Source: Rhodoferax sp. U11-2br
GTDB taxonomy: Bacteria > Pseudomonadota > Gammaproteobacteria > Burkholderiales > Burkholderiaceae_C
DNA length: 64,000 nucleotides
Assembly: GCF_018619435.1 (NCBI RefSeq)
Contig: NZ_JAHFZF010000010.1
Coordinates: forward strand, 1 to 64,000
Reading direction: 5' to 3'
Both the position numbers and the translations under genes were made by a program. The notes below the pieces were generated by a model. It made no database searches and was not told the DNA's origin. It was given only the letters and a program-made list of their open reading frames with translations. This document shows positions 17,806-26,896 of the stretch, piece by piece; positions within the stretch are counted from its first letter, which is position 1; each line of letters opens with the position of its first letter.

Positions 17806-18146
17806 GGCAGACATCCTTCATCTGAAGAAGACAGCGTCCGATGCACAAAGCAGGCGTGTGTGTATCTCTGACGTCGCACCTGCGGAGGACCTCGGCACAA
17901 ACTTTTTGGCCATTTTTATTCATCATTTTCCCTTCTGATATGGACCCTCTTCAGGAGACCATGGCATGCAAATTCTGAGCCAATAACGACGCGTCTGGTC
18001 GTGGGGCCTTTCCTCGAAAAATAAGCATGGCTTGCACTTTACGTTCAATGTGAATAACATTCAACAAAAAATGTGAAGATCCAAACATTAGATGTATCAT
18101 TTATCTCAATAAAGATGCATTGAACCCAACATTTGACAGGTGGCGC
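17806..18146. other. divergent regulatory gap between the DeoR regulator and deoC
   Basis: This 341-bp gap has no supportable gene. It becomes AT-rich near deoC and contains a promoter-like sequence overlapping an imperfect palindrome (annotated separately), plus a second AATGTGAA at 18069-18076. The first 200 bp next to the regulator show nothing I can assign. Confidence 0.6.
18032..18065 (+). promoter_or_regulatory. predicted deoC promoter with overlapping operator palindrome
   Basis: TTGCAC at 18032-18037 and TAACAT at 18055-18060, 17 bp apart, resemble a sigma-70 promoter. The -10 box is inside an imperfect palindrome, GTTCAATGT (18043-18051), GAATA, ACATTCAAC (18057-18065), with eight of nine arm bases matching. 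A repressor bound there would block the promoter; the adjacent DeoR protein is the obvious candidate. Confidence 0.5.
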
Positions 18147-18815
18147 ATGACAAACACAGTGATGGTGAATGACCGTAGCTTGGCCTCTTATATTGACCAC
18201 ACCATCCTGAAGCCCGACGCCCAGCGGGTGGAAGTGGAGCGTTTATGTGATGAGGCGATTCGCTTCAAGTTTGCTTCGGTGTGCGTGAATCCCTACTGGG
18301 TCCCTTTGGTTGCCCAGAAACTCAAAGGCAGCGGGGTTCTGACTTGTTGTGTGGTGGGGTTCCCGCTGGGCGCCACGTTCAGTGAGTGCAAGGCTCAGGA
18401 AACCCTGGCCTGCATCCAAAACGGTGCCGATGAAGTGGACATGGTCATCAATGTGGGCGCTCTGAAAGACGGTGATCTTGACCTGGTGCGAGATGACATC
18501 GCTTTGGTAAAAAAAGCGTGCGCAGGCAAAACCCTCAAGGTGATCATTGAAACCTGCTTGTTGACAGACGCCCAAAAAGAAACCGCTTGCCGACTCAGCG
18601 TTGAAGCTGGGGCGGATTTTGTCAAAACCTCCACGGGTTTTGGTAAGGCGGGTGCCACCGTGGCAGATATCGCGTTGATGCGCCAAACGGTGGGGCCGCT
18701 GGTGGGTGTCAAGGCCTCGGGTGGGGTTCGCAGCCAGGCCGATGCGCTGGCCATGATTGAAGCCGGGGCCTCCAGGGTTGGCGCCAGTTTGAGCGTGACC
18801 ATCATCGGCGCTTGA
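18147..18815 (+). CDS. deoC: deoxyribose-phosphate aldolase
   Basis: This 222-residue class I aldolase splits 2-deoxyribose-5-phosphate into acetaldehyde and glyceraldehyde-3-phosphate. The Schiff-base lysine K160 lies in FVKTSTGF and the second active-site lysine K189 in [18 protein letters not shown] carries the conserved Asp. I chose ATG 18147, preceded by ACAGGTGG; ATG 18162 is also possible. It opens the operon that carries a sugar importer and a ribokinase-family kinase, so free deoxyribose rather than nucleosides alone may be the source of its substrate. Confidence 0.93.
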   Translation: MTNTVMVNDRSLASYIDHTILKPDAQRVEVERLCDEAIRFKFASVCVNPYWVPLVAQKLKGSGVLTCCVVGFPLGATFSECKAQETLACIQNGADEVDMVINVGALKDGDLDLVRDDIALVKKACAGKTLKVIIETCLLTDAQKETACRLSVEAGADFVKTSTGFGKAGATVADIALMRQTVGPLVGVKASGGVRSQADALAMIEAGASRVGASLSVTIIGA

Positions 18816-18998
18816 GCCGAGCGAGTCCAGAGTGAAATTCCTGCCATCCATCCTGTTCCGGGTTGGGGCACTTCAACACGACTTCATCTGCGCTTGTTTT
18901 TGCGCTGGTGGACGTGTACATCCGTCGTAGACGACAGGATGTATTCCTGCTGAGTGTGAGTTGAGTTTTTATGTCCGACAAACTATAGAGGGGTACAC

Positions 18999-20051
18999 AT
19001 GAAGAAGTTGTTTTCCATCGTTACAGCAATCACCATGCTGGGTGCTAGTTCTGTTTATGCGGCTGGCAATGGACCTGTCGACGTCAGCAAAGTCAGTAAG
19101 GACATCACGGCGGCGGCCACCAAGAAAAAATTCACGATCGCCACGGTTGTCAAGGTGGATGGCATCGCTTGGTTTGACCGCATGCGCAACGGCGTCAACC
19201 AGTTCAAGGCCGATACCGGCCACGACACCTGGATGGTGGGCCCCTCTCAGGCTGATGCCGCTGCCCAGGTGCAGATCATCGAAAACCTGATTGCACAAGG
19301 TGTGGACGCTATTTGTGTTGTGCCTTTCTCGGTCGAAGCCGTTGAGCCTGTTCTCAAGAAGGCACGTGATCGTGGCATTGTGGTGATTGCACATGAAGCC
19401 TCCAACCTGCAAAACTCTGACTTCACGCTGGAAGCTTTTGATAACCTGGCCTATGGCGCCAAGTTGATGGAAGTGCTGGCTAAGTCGATGGGTGGTGAAG
19501 GCCAGTATGTGGCCACCGTCGGCAGCTTGACCTCCAAGTCGCAAAACGAGTGGATTGACGGTGGCGTGGCCTACCAGAAGAAGAACTTCCCCAAGATGCA
19601 GGAGGTGACCAAACGCCTTGAAACGTCTGATGACGCCAACACCGACTACACCAAGCTCAAGGAAACACTGACCACGTATCCCAAGCTCAAGGGTGTGCTC
19701 GGTGGTCCTATGCCGACCTCGGCTGGTGCTGGCCGTCTGATCGCTGAACGTGGCTTGAACGGGAAGATCTTCTTCGCCGGGACCGGTCTGGTGTCGGTGG
19801 CTGGTGAATATCTGAAAAACAACAACATCCAGTACATCCAGTTCTGGGACCCGGCAGTGGCGGGTTATGCCATGAACGAAATGGCGGTGATGATGCTCTC
19901 AGGCAAAAAGGCTCAGATCAAGGCCGGTCTGAACCTGGGTCTGGAAGGGTACGGGAATCTCACTAGCCCGGATGCCAAGAAGCCCAACTTGCTGTACGGC
20001 CAAGGCTGGGTGGGTGTCACCAAAGAAAACATGGGCAAATACAACTTCTAA
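18999..20051 (+). CDS. sugar ABC transporter substrate-binding protein (LsrB/RbsB-like)
   Basis: This 350-residue periplasmic protein has a Sec signal peptide (MKKLFSIVTAITMLGASSVYA, cut before AGNG) and a type-1 sugar-binding fold. FTIATVVKVDGIAWFDRMRNG and AQVQIIENLIAQGVDAI are typical of the LsrB (AI-2) and rhamnose/pentose-binding branch. GAGGGG lies 5 bp before ATG 18999. In this operon it should deliver a pentose or deoxypentose to the permeases encoded downstream; AI-2 itself is unlikely because no lsrK, lsrF or lsrG is near. Confidence 0.9.
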   Translation: MKKLFSIVTAITMLGASSVYAAGNGPVDVSKVSKDITAAATKKKFTIATVVKVDGIAWFDRMRNGVNQFKADTGHDTWMVGPSQADAAAQVQIIENLIAQGVDAICVVPFSVEAVEPVLKKARDRGIVVIAHEASNLQNSDFTLEAFDNLAYGAKLMEVLAKSMGGEGQYVATVGSLTSKSQNEWIDGGVAYQKKNFPKMQEVTKRLETSDDANTDYTKLKETLTTYPKLKGVLGGPMPTSAGAGRLIAERGLNGKIFFAGTGLVSVAGEYLKNNNIQYIQFWDPAVAGYAMNEMAVMMLSGKKAQIKAGLNLGLEGYGNLTSPDAKKPNLLYGQGWVGVTKENMGKYNF

Positions 20052-20059
20052 CCCGTGTC

Positions 20060-20087
20060 TGGGGCGCTTCGGTTGTGAAGCGCCCCA
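20060..20087 (+). other. intercistronic stem-loop after the binding-protein gene
   Basis: TGGGGCGCTTC, loop GGTTGT, GAAGCGCCCCA: a perfect 11-bp stem 9 bp after the binding-protein stop. It has no T-run (CAGTTCTTG follows), so it is more likely an mRNA 3'-end stabiliser or partial terminator that keeps the binding protein in excess over the membrane parts, as is known for other ABC operons. Confidence 0.75.
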
Positions 20088-20122
20088 CAGTTCTTGTTGG
20101 ATCAGTTAGCCGGGGGATGTCA

Positions 20123-21625
20123 ATGTCAGATGCCTATCTCGAGTTAAGAAACGTTAGCAAGAGATTCTCAGGGGTGCAAGCACTCGATCAGATTTCGCTC
20201 AGGATCATGCCGGGTGAAATCCATTGTCTTGCTGGTGAGAATGGTTCGGGGAAGTCAACCGTCATCAAGGTCATCTCCGGTGTTTACCAGCCGGATGAAG
20301 GCGAAATGCTGATCGACGGGAAGCCATTTTTTGCCAAATCACCAGTCGACGCGATTGCATGTGGCGTACAGGTGATTTACCAGGATTTTTCGCTGTTCGG
20401 CAACCTGACCGTGGCGGAAAACCTGTCAATCAATACCCAGTTGCGCGAAAAGCGGACCTGGGTGAACTGGAAGAAGTCGCGCCAACTGGCGTCGGAAGCT
20501 TTGCAGCGCCTCGGGGTGGACATTGATCTGGACGCCAAGATCGAGACCCTGCCGACGGCGCAAAAACAGTTGATTGCAATTGCCCGCTCGATGATGAACG
20601 ACGTGCGTCTGATCATCATGGATGAGCCGACAACCGCCTTGACCGGCAAAGAAATCACGACCCTGTTTGAGATCGTGCGCGATATCCAGCGCAGAGGTAT
20701 CGCCATCTTGTTTGTGAGCCACAAGATGCGCGAGATGCTCGACATCAGCGAACGCATCACGGTGATTCGTAATGGGCGCAAGATTGCCGACGGCCAGACC
20801 CGTGATTTCACCGAAGCGCTGATCACCAAACACATGACCGGTCACGACATTGAGGTCAATCACTTTGACTGGAAGCCTTCAACAACCGCCGTCACGCCGC
20901 GACTGGAAGTGCGCCACCTGAGTTTGCCCGGCAGTTATGAGGATCTGAATTTCAAGATTTTCCCGGGCGAAATTGTGGGCATTTCCAGCCTGCTCGGTTC
21001 TGGGCGGACCGAGTTTGCGCTGTCCTTGTTTGGGCTGATGACGGGTTTCAGCGGAGAGATCCGTCTCAACGACCAGCCGGTCAAGATCGGTTCGGTGCAA
21101 GACGCGATCAACCACAGGATCGCTTACGTGCCGGAAGATCGCCTGAGTGAAGGCATCTTTCCGACCCAGTCGATCAACCGCAACATGTTGTCGACCATGT
21201 ACGAGCGGTTGTCGCGTTATCTGGTCATCGACCGAGAGAAGGCGGCCAGCTTGGCGGCAGACATGATCAAAAAACTGACGATCGCCACGCCCAGTGGCGA
21301 AAAACCGGTCAACCAACTCTCCGGGGGCAATGCCCAGCGGGTGGTGATTGGACGCTGGCTCATGACCGGTGCAGAAGTGCTGATCCTCAATGGTCCGACA
21401 GTTGGTGTGGACGTCGGCTCCAAAGCCGAGATTCACAAGATCATCCGGGCCCTGACCCAACAGGAGAACGGCTTGAGCGTCATCATGATCTCCGACGACG
21501 TTCCCGAGCTGATCCAAAACTGCAACCGCATTGTGATGATGCACAAAGGGCGCTTCCTGGAGGAGCTGGTGGCACGCCAGACCTCGGAAGACGAGATCAA
21601 CGCCAAATTGAAATCCTTCGGTTGA
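20123..21625 (+). CDS. sugar ABC transporter ATP-binding protein, two-domain (RbsA/LsrA-like)
   Basis: This 500-residue protein has two fused nucleotide-binding domains for a carbohydrate importer. Domain 1 has a complete Walker A (GENGSGKST) and Walker B (LIIMDEPT) but a degenerate signature (LPTAQKQ). Domain 2 has a degenerate Walker A (GSGRTE), an intact signature (LSGGNAQRV), and a Walker B reading LILNGPTVGVDVG, where Asp-Glu is replaced by Asn-Gly. The arrangement gives one composite catalytic site, known in this family. I chose ATG 20123, with GGGGGA 5 bp upstream; ATG 20117 is nearly as good. Confidence 0.92.
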   Translation: MSDAYLELRNVSKRFSGVQALDQISLRIMPGEIHCLAGENGSGKSTVIKVISGVYQPDEGEMLIDGKPFFAKSPVDAIACGVQVIYQDFSLFGNLTVAENLSINTQLREKRTWVNWKKSRQLASEALQRLGVDIDLDAKIETLPTAQKQLIAIARSMMNDVRLIIMDEPTTALTGKEITTLFEIVRDIQRRGIAILFVSHKMREMLDISERITVIRNGRKIADGQTRDFTEALITKHMTGHDIEVNHFDWKPSTTAVTPRLEVRHLSLPGSYEDLNFKIFPGEIVGISSLLGSGRTEFALSLFGLMTGFSGEIRLNDQPVKIGSVQDAINHRIAYVPEDRLSEGIFPTQSINRNMLSTMYERLSRYLVIDREKAASLAADMIKKLTIATPSGEKPVNQLSGGNAQRVVIGRWLMTGAEVLILNGPTVGVDVGSKAEIHKIIRALTQQENGLSVIMISDDVPELIQNCNRIVMMHKGRFLEELVARQTSEDEINAKLKSFG

Positions 21626-21635
21626 GGTGGTCAGC

Positions 21636-22613
21636 ATGAAATTTCTCCGCAATTCCGAAGCTGTCATTGGGGTGATCCTCATCGCAGCCATGATCTTGAT
21701 TGGCGCTGTCAACCCGGCGTTTTGGGATCTTGACAACCTGTTCAGCCTGCTCCAGAGCAACATCGTTATTGGCATCATGGCACTTGGTGTGTTGCTGGTC
21801 ATGATCTCTGGGGGGATCGATGTCTCTTTCCCGGCCGTGGCGGTAGCTGGCATGTTCCTCACGGTCCATGGCATGCTGCTGACCCAATACGACGGAGTAT
21901 TGCTTCCGTTTGTCGTCGCGACCTTGATTGGGGTGCTGCTGGGCGGATTGAATGCGCTGCTGGTGTACCGGTTCAAGATGATCCCGTTGATCGTGACGCT
22001 GGGCACCGCCAGCATCGTGCGCGGGCTGATTCTGGGCATCATCGGCACCAGCATGATCAATATTGACCGCTTTCCCAAGGTGTTGATCAACTTCACCAAG
22101 TCGGACATCTACACGGTGGTCAAACCCGACGGAACCACCTCGGGGATGACCAGCATGTTGCTGATCTACCTCGGCGTGGCGCTGCTGATTCACATCATCC
22201 TGAAATACACCATGCTCGGGCGCAGTGTGTATGCGATGGGGGGCTCGGCCGAGTCCGCCAGCCGGGTGGGCTTCAGCCTGAAAAAAACCACCTTCTTTGT
22301 TTATTGCGCATGTGGCGCTCTGGCTGGCTTCGCCGGGATGCTGCACTCCTCCATGATCTGGTTGTGCAACCCGCGTGACTTTGTTGGCATGGACATGCAG
22401 GTGATTGCGGCGGTGGTGCTGGGAGGCGCCTCGATCTTTGGTGGCAGTGGCAGCGTGATTGGCACCATGATGGGTGTTTTTATGCTGGTCATGGTCAAGA
22501 ACAGCCTGATCCTCATGAAGGTTGAAACCACCTGGCAGCTGGTCGTTCTGGGGACCATTCTGATCGTGGCGACAGCTTTCTCCGCCAAGCGTGACCGCAA
22601 GAGTCGCACGTAA
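21636..22613 (+). CDS. sugar ABC transporter permease 1
   Basis: This 325-residue inner-membrane protein is a branched-chain/ribose-type (BPD_transp_2) permease with about 8-10 hydrophobic segments. GVLLVMISGGIDVSFPAVA and VLGGASIFGGSGSVIGTMMG are characteristic of the family. Start ATG 21636 has GAGGTGG just upstream. It pairs with the permease encoded next to it; two different permeases in one operon is the LsrC/LsrD-like arrangement. Confidence 0.92.
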   Translation: MKFLRNSEAVIGVILIAAMILIGAVNPAFWDLDNLFSLLQSNIVIGIMALGVLLVMISGGIDVSFPAVAVAGMFLTVHGMLLTQYDGVLLPFVVATLIGVLLGGLNALLVYRFKMIPLIVTLGTASIVRGLILGIIGTSMINIDRFPKVLINFTKSDIYTVVKPDGTTSGMTSMLLIYLGVALLIHIILKYTMLGRSVYAMGGSAESASRVGFSLKKTTFFVYCACGALAGFAGMLHSSMIWLCNPRDFVGMDMQVIAAVVLGGASIFGGSGSVIGTMMGVFMLVMVKNSLILMKVETTWQLVVLGTILIVATAFSAKRDRKSRT

Positions 22614-22626
22614 TTGAGGTGCTCAA

Positions 22627-23634
22627 ATGACTACAGATTTTGATTCACGCAGATTCTTGAAGCACGACAACAACCTGACTCAGCTGGTGCTGATCACGGT
22701 GTTTATCTTCGTGGCAATGAGCATCGTGTCGCCGGACAAGTTCCTGCGGTACTACAACTTCCAGTCCATCTCTTTCCTGTTTCCTGAAATCGGCCTGTTG
22801 TCGATCGCCATGATGATTGCCATGCTCACCGGGGGCATTGATTTGTCGATCATCGGGATCGCCAACTTGTCCGCGATTCTGGCGGGTGTCTATTTTTCAA
22901 AAACCATTGGCAGCGACACCTCGATGTCCGACAGCCAACAACTGATGCATGTGGGTGTGGGTGTGGTCTTGGCGTTGGGGGTCGGAACACTGGCAGGTGC
23001 CTTGAATGGCTTCCTGATCACACGGATGCGCATCACGCCGATCCTGGCCACCATCGGGACCGGCCAGTTGTTCACAGGGTTTGCCTTGGTCATCACCGGC
23101 GGGCCTGCGATCACCGGGTTTCCGAAGTATTGGGCCGAGATCGGCGGGGGAACGGTGTTTGGCGTCTCGATTCCTTTCCTGATTTTTGTGGTGATCGCCT
23201 CCATCGTTGCGTTCCTTCTGTCCAGAACGGTTTTTGGCATCAACCTGATGTTGATTGGCACCAATGCCAAGGCTGCATTGTTCGCTGGGCTCAAACGCGA
23301 CAAGATGGTGTTCCTGAGTTACATGATGAGCGGCGTGCTCGCCAGCATGGCGGGGATACTGCTCTCTGCGCGGGTGAATGCGGCGAAGTCCGACTACGGC
23401 ACGTCCTACCTGTTGCAGGCACTGCTGATTGCGGTCCTGGGGGGAACCAACCCAGCGGGCGGCAAAGGGCGGGTTCTCGGCATTTGCATCGCGGTGCTGG
23501 CGCTGATGTTCCTCTCCAGCGGGTTCCAGATCATGCGTTTCAGCATCCATCTGATCGACTTCATCTTCGGGGCGTTCCTCGTGGGCGTCATCATTCTCAA
23601 CATGGTTCTTGAAAAACGGCGGGGGAAATCATGA
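22627..23634 (+). CDS. sugar ABC transporter permease 2
   Basis: This 335-residue BPD_transp_2 permease is the partner of permease 1, with the matching motifs IAMLTGGIDLSIIGIANLSA and AVLGGTNPAGGKGRVLG. TTGAGGTG precedes ATG 22627, 13 bp after the first permease. Its stop codon overlaps the start of the DUF4432 gene, which indicates translational coupling. Confidence 0.92.
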   Translation: MTTDFDSRRFLKHDNNLTQLVLITVFIFVAMSIVSPDKFLRYYNFQSISFLFPEIGLLSIAMMIAMLTGGIDLSIIGIANLSAILAGVYFSKTIGSDTSMSDSQQLMHVGVGVVLALGVGTLAGALNGFLITRMRITPILATIGTGQLFTGFALVITGGPAITGFPKYWAEIGGGTVFGVSIPFLIFVVIASIVAFLLSRTVFGINLMLIGTNAKAALFAGLKRDKMVFLSYMMSGVLASMAGILLSARVNAAKSDYGTSYLLQALLIAVLGGTNPAGGKGRVLGICIAVLALMFLSSGFQIMRFSIHLIDFIFGAFLVGVIILNMVLEKRRGKS

Positions 23635-24731
23635 TGCGCGACATCAGCATTGAACTGAAAAAAACGTTTTTTACGCCGAGCGAGCAGGAAGTTTTTGCCG
23701 CAGGCGACATGTCGGTCAGCCTGTTTCGGTACGACAGTGGTGTCGAAGCCCTGCGCCTCAAGAACAGCCGTGGCCACCTGATCGTGCTGCCGTTCATGGG
23801 GCAGATGGTCTGGGAGGCGGTGTTTGACGGGGTCAGCCTGGGCATGAAAAGCATGTTCAAACAGCCCCGCCCGGCCACCGACATTTTGCAGACCTATGGT
23901 TGTTTCGCCTACCACAGTGGGCTGCTGCGCAATGGCTGTCCCTCACCCGAGGACACCCATGCGTTACACGGTGAAATGCCCTGTGCACCGATGGACCGGG
24001 CGCGTATTCTCTGCGGTGAAGACCAGGGCGGTTTTTATGTGGCGTTGATCAGTGAATGGGAGTACGCCATGGGCTTTGGTAACCATTACCTGGCCACACC
24101 ACGGATTGTTTTGCGCCCCAACGAGAGCCTCTTTGATCTTGAAATGAAAGTCCAGAATATGTCTGGCGCACCCATGGACCTGATGTACATCAGCCATGTC
24201 AATTTTGGTTTGGTGAAGGACGGCAAGATCTTCCAGGCGGCAGGTTTCACACCCGAGTCCACCTGTGTCAGAACCTCGATCCCTGGGCATATCCAGCCGA
24301 CACCGGTCTACCAGGCTTTTGTGGATGAACTGGCCAAACACCCGCAGCGTTCCGAGGTGTTGCACGACGTTGCGCAGTACAACCCGGAACAGGTCTTTTT
24401 CATCCGTCATCTCAAATCAGACCCAAATGGTCTGACGCACATGATGGTCCGTCGGCCCGAGCAAGATGGTTTTTACATGTCCTGGTCACCCAAAGACATG
24501 CCCAAAACGATCCGCTGGATTCTTTGCAATTCTGACCAAGAGGTGGGCGCCTTTGCGCTGCCAGGAAGCTGCGAACCCGAAGGTTATCTGGCCGAAAAAG
24601 CCAAGGGCAATGTGCGTAGCCTGGCCGGCGGTGAGACCGCGCATTTCAAGGTCAGGCTGGGGTATCTGGACCACGCAGGGGCTGATGAGGTTCAAAAGAT
24701 CATCACCCAACTGAACGCGCCGGGCGCTTAA
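23631..24731 (+). CDS. DUF4432 family protein, aldose-epimerase-like
   Basis: This 366-residue protein resembles galactose-mutarotase-fold proteins of the DUF4432 group: LIVLPFMGQMVWEAVFDG near residues 42-60, HGEMPCAP near 110, and DLMYISHVNFGL near 184. No signal peptide is present, so it is cytoplasmic. Two ATGs (23631, 23634) are usable; the first overlaps the permease stop. Within this operon it may interconvert anomers of the imported sugar before phosphorylation. Catalytic activity for DUF4432 proteins is inferred from fold and context. Confidence 0.82.
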   Translation: MMRDISIELKKTFFTPSEQEVFAAGDMSVSLFRYDSGVEALRLKNSRGHLIVLPFMGQMVWEAVFDGVSLGMKSMFKQPRPATDILQTYGCFAYHSGLLRNGCPSPEDTHALHGEMPCAPMDRARILCGEDQGGFYVALISEWEYAMGFGNHYLATPRIVLRPNESLFDLEMKVQNMSGAPMDLMYISHVNFGLVKDGKIFQAAGFTPESTCVRTSIPGHIQPTPVYQAFVDELAKHPQRSEVLHDVAQYNPEQVFFIRHLKSDPNGLTHMMVRRPEQDGFYMSWSPKDMPKTIRWILCNSDQEVGAFALPGSCEPEGYLAEKAKGNVRSLAGGETAHFKVRLGYLDHAGADEVQKIITQLNAPGA

Positions 24732-24747
24732 CCAAAAGGGGATTGTT

Positions 24748-25680
24748 ATGACAGGACGTATTGCAGTCATTGGCAGCAACATGGTTGATCTCGTCACCTA
24801 CACGGATCGTATGCCGCGTAAAGGCGAAACCATCGAAGCGCCCGAGTTTTCCATGGGGTTCGGCGGCAAGGGGTCGAACCAGGCGGTTGCTGCAGCACGC
24901 TTGGGTGCCGATGTGTTGATGCTGACCAAGGTTGGTGACGACATGTTTGGTCCGAACACGCGCCAGAACTACATCAACAACGGCATCGATGCGCGTTATG
25001 TTGACACCGTGCCCGGAGCCAGCAGCGGCGTGGCGCCGATATTTGTGGACTCCAGTGCAGAGAACTGCATCTTCATCATCAAAGGCGCCAACGGCCAGTT
25101 GATGCCCGCGGACGTAGACCGTGCCGAGGCCGATTTAAAGACCTGCAAGCTGATCATTTTGCAGCTGGAAATCCCGCTGGAGACGGTCTACCACGCCATC
25201 GAATTTGGAGCCCGGCATGGTATCGAGACGCTGCTGAACCCGGCGCCGGCGGCCCCGGACCTCGACTTGAGCAAATGCCTCAAGGCCAGTTTCCTCGTCC
25301 CCAACGAAACCGAGCTGGCCACCTTGACCCAGATGCCAACGGAAAACACCGAACAAGTGGTCGCCGCAGCGCGTGTGCTGATTGCCAAAGGCATCAAGAC
25401 CGTGGTGGTGACGATGGGCAAAAAAGGCGCGATGCTGGTGACGCAAGACCGTCAAGATTTCATCCCCGGGTTTGACCGCATCAAAGCGATCGACACCACC
25501 GGTGCGGGAGACGCCTACATTGGCAGTTTTGCCCATTTTTATGTGGCTTCGGGCGATGTGTTGTCCTCGCTCAAGAAGGCCGCGCTGTATGCCGCCGACG
25601 CGGTCACCAAGCCGGGAACACAAAAGTCCTACGCAAGTGCAGAGGAATTTGCTGCGTTTTGCCAGAAATACGGTGTGTAA
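24748..25680 (+). CDS. rbsK: ribokinase-family sugar kinase
   Basis: This 310-residue PfkB-family kinase phosphorylates a pentose at C5 with ATP. Signature 1 is GFGGKGSNQAVAAARLGADV (about residues 36-55) and signature 2 DTTGAGDAYIGSF with catalytic D255. Ribokinase and deoxyribokinase are close relatives and cannot be separated by these motifs. With deoC in the same operon the product could be deoxyribose-5-phosphate, which DeoC would cleave. AAGGGGA precedes ATG 24748. Confidence 0.9.
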   Translation: MTGRIAVIGSNMVDLVTYTDRMPRKGETIEAPEFSMGFGGKGSNQAVAAARLGADVLMLTKVGDDMFGPNTRQNYINNGIDARYVDTVPGASSGVAPIFVDSSAENCIFIIKGANGQLMPADVDRAEADLKTCKLIILQLEIPLETVYHAIEFGARHGIETLLNPAPAAPDLDLSKCLKASFLVPNETELATLTQMPTENTEQVVAAARVLIAKGIKTVVVTMGKKGAMLVTQDRQDFIPGFDRIKAIDTTGAGDAYIGSFAHFYVASGDVLSSLKKAALYAADAVTKPGTQKSYASAEEFAAFCQKYGV

Positions 25681-25713
25681 ACGCCGGGCGGCGCTTCTGA
25701 GGCAGCCGCAGTT

Positions 25714-26769
25714 TTAAGGCCCGGCGCGCCTGAACTGATCGGGCGACTGCCCGGTCCAGCCCTTGAAGGCGCGGATAAAACTTTTCTCGTTCTGAAACCC
25801 GGCCGCCTGCGCCACCTGTTTGATCGGGCGGCCGCTGCGTTGCAGCAGGTCGATGGCGCGTGCCTGGCGCACCTCGTCCTTGAGCGCTTGCAGGGATGCA
25901 CCTTCGTCCTTGAGCTGGCGGTGCAGGGTGCGTGTGGACAGGTGCAGCAGCGCGGCCAGATCCTCGGCGTTGTGGCTGTGTTCGGGCTGGCTGCTCAGCG
26001 CCTGGCGCACCCGTTGCACCAGCAGGCGGTCGCGCCGGTAGGGCAGCACGGTCAGCGGCAGCGCGCGTTTGAGCATCTGGCGCAAAGCGACCTCGTCGCG
26101 GCGCAGCGGTTGCGTCAGGTACATCGCATCAAATTCGATAGCGGCTGGCCCTGATGAGAAGAAGGCTTGCGCCGAAAAAAGCACTGAATACACCGCCTGG
26201 TGCACTGGCGGCTCAAACGGAAACTGTGCACCGCTTAAAGGGATGCGCGAGTCGATCAGCCAGCAGGCCAGCCCATGGATGTTGCGCAGCACCGACACCA
26301 GGCAGAACTCGCGCAAATCCTGCAGATCGCGGTTTTCGGTGATGCTCAGTCTGGCGCTGTTACCGCTGACCGACAGACTCAGAGTGATGTCGTTCGTCAA
26401 CAGCCCGTGGTGGCGGCACCAGCGTTTTAAAGCCACTCCCAGGTTGGGCGCGCTGATGGAGGCACGTGCCAGCATGCCGTAACTGCCCCAGGGCAGGCGG
26501 CGGCTGAACCAGCCCAGGCCTTCGTCATCGAGTTCCTGCATGGCCAGCCCCGAGATGCTTTCCATCTGCGCGGCGGTGATGCGTGCTGCCGGATTCTCCA
26601 GAAGTTCTGGCGCAATTTGTGCCGATGCCAGGGCCTGCGATGGGTCCATACCAGCGCGGCTGTAGGCCAACACAATGGCCTTGACAAATGCGATGGGTGT
26701 CAGCGCCGTTGCGGCTCGGCCAGGGGTGATGGAGCGAACCTGTGGCTTGGCATCAGTGTGGGTGGTCAT
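25714..26769 (-). CDS. AraC-family regulator with arabinose-binding-like N-terminal domain
   Basis: This 351-residue protein has an N-terminal ligand domain of the kind found in fatty-acid and lipid-responsive AraC regulators (FVKAIVLAYSRAGMDP, then LMVSVLR-type core) and a C-terminal AraC double helix-turn-helix (NAEDLAALLHLSTRTLHRQL; VAQAAGFQNEKSFIRAFKGW). It diverges from the methylcrotonyl-CoA carboxylase operon with a 127-bp gap, so it is the likely regulator of leucine catabolism, sensing an acyl intermediate. That role is inference from position. Confidence 0.9.
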   Translation of the reverse strand: MTTHTDAKPQVRSITPGRAATALTPIAFVKAIVLAYSRAGMDPSQALASAQIAPELLENPAARITAAQMESISGLAMQELDDEGLGWFSRRLPWGSYGMLARASISAPNLGVALKRWCRHHGLLTNDITLSLSVSGNSARLSITENRDLQDLREFCLVSVLRNIHGLACWLIDSRIPLSGAQFPFEPPVHQAVYSVLFSAQAFFSSGPAAIEFDAMYLTQPLRRDEVALRQMLKRALPLTVLPYRRDRLLVQRVRQALSSQPEHSHNAEDLAALLHLSTRTLHRQLKDEGASLQALKDEVRQARAIDLLQRSGRPIKQVAQAAGFQNEKSFIRAFKGWTGQSPDQFRRAGP

Positions 26770-26896
26770 GCCTCACAGTATCACCACAGTTGGCAGCATT
26801 TGCAACCTGAGTGGCTGATGCAAACCGACGCATCGGCCTATGCTGGCGCACCTGCACATCGCGTGTGGGTCGCTGCTGCCTTTGTGAAGGACAACC

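Noticed and set aside
18961..18989. TTGAGT, 17 bp, TATAGA before the sugar-binding-protein gene
   Set aside because: A start from this -10 box would fall after the ribosome site GAGGGG and leave a 3-nt leader, so a chance match is more likely.
18999..23634. AI-2 (lsr) quorum-signal uptake operon
   Set aside because: The binding protein and ATPase resemble the Lsr type, but lsrK, lsrF, lsrG and lsrR are absent, and deoC plus a ribokinase-family gene indicate a pentose substrate.
26130..26175. Repeat-like GATAGCGGCTGGCCCTGATG in the AraC gene
   Set aside because: The encoded protein follows the normal family pattern (LF.A..F.......FDA.YL) with no insertion, so the resemblance is probably coincidental.
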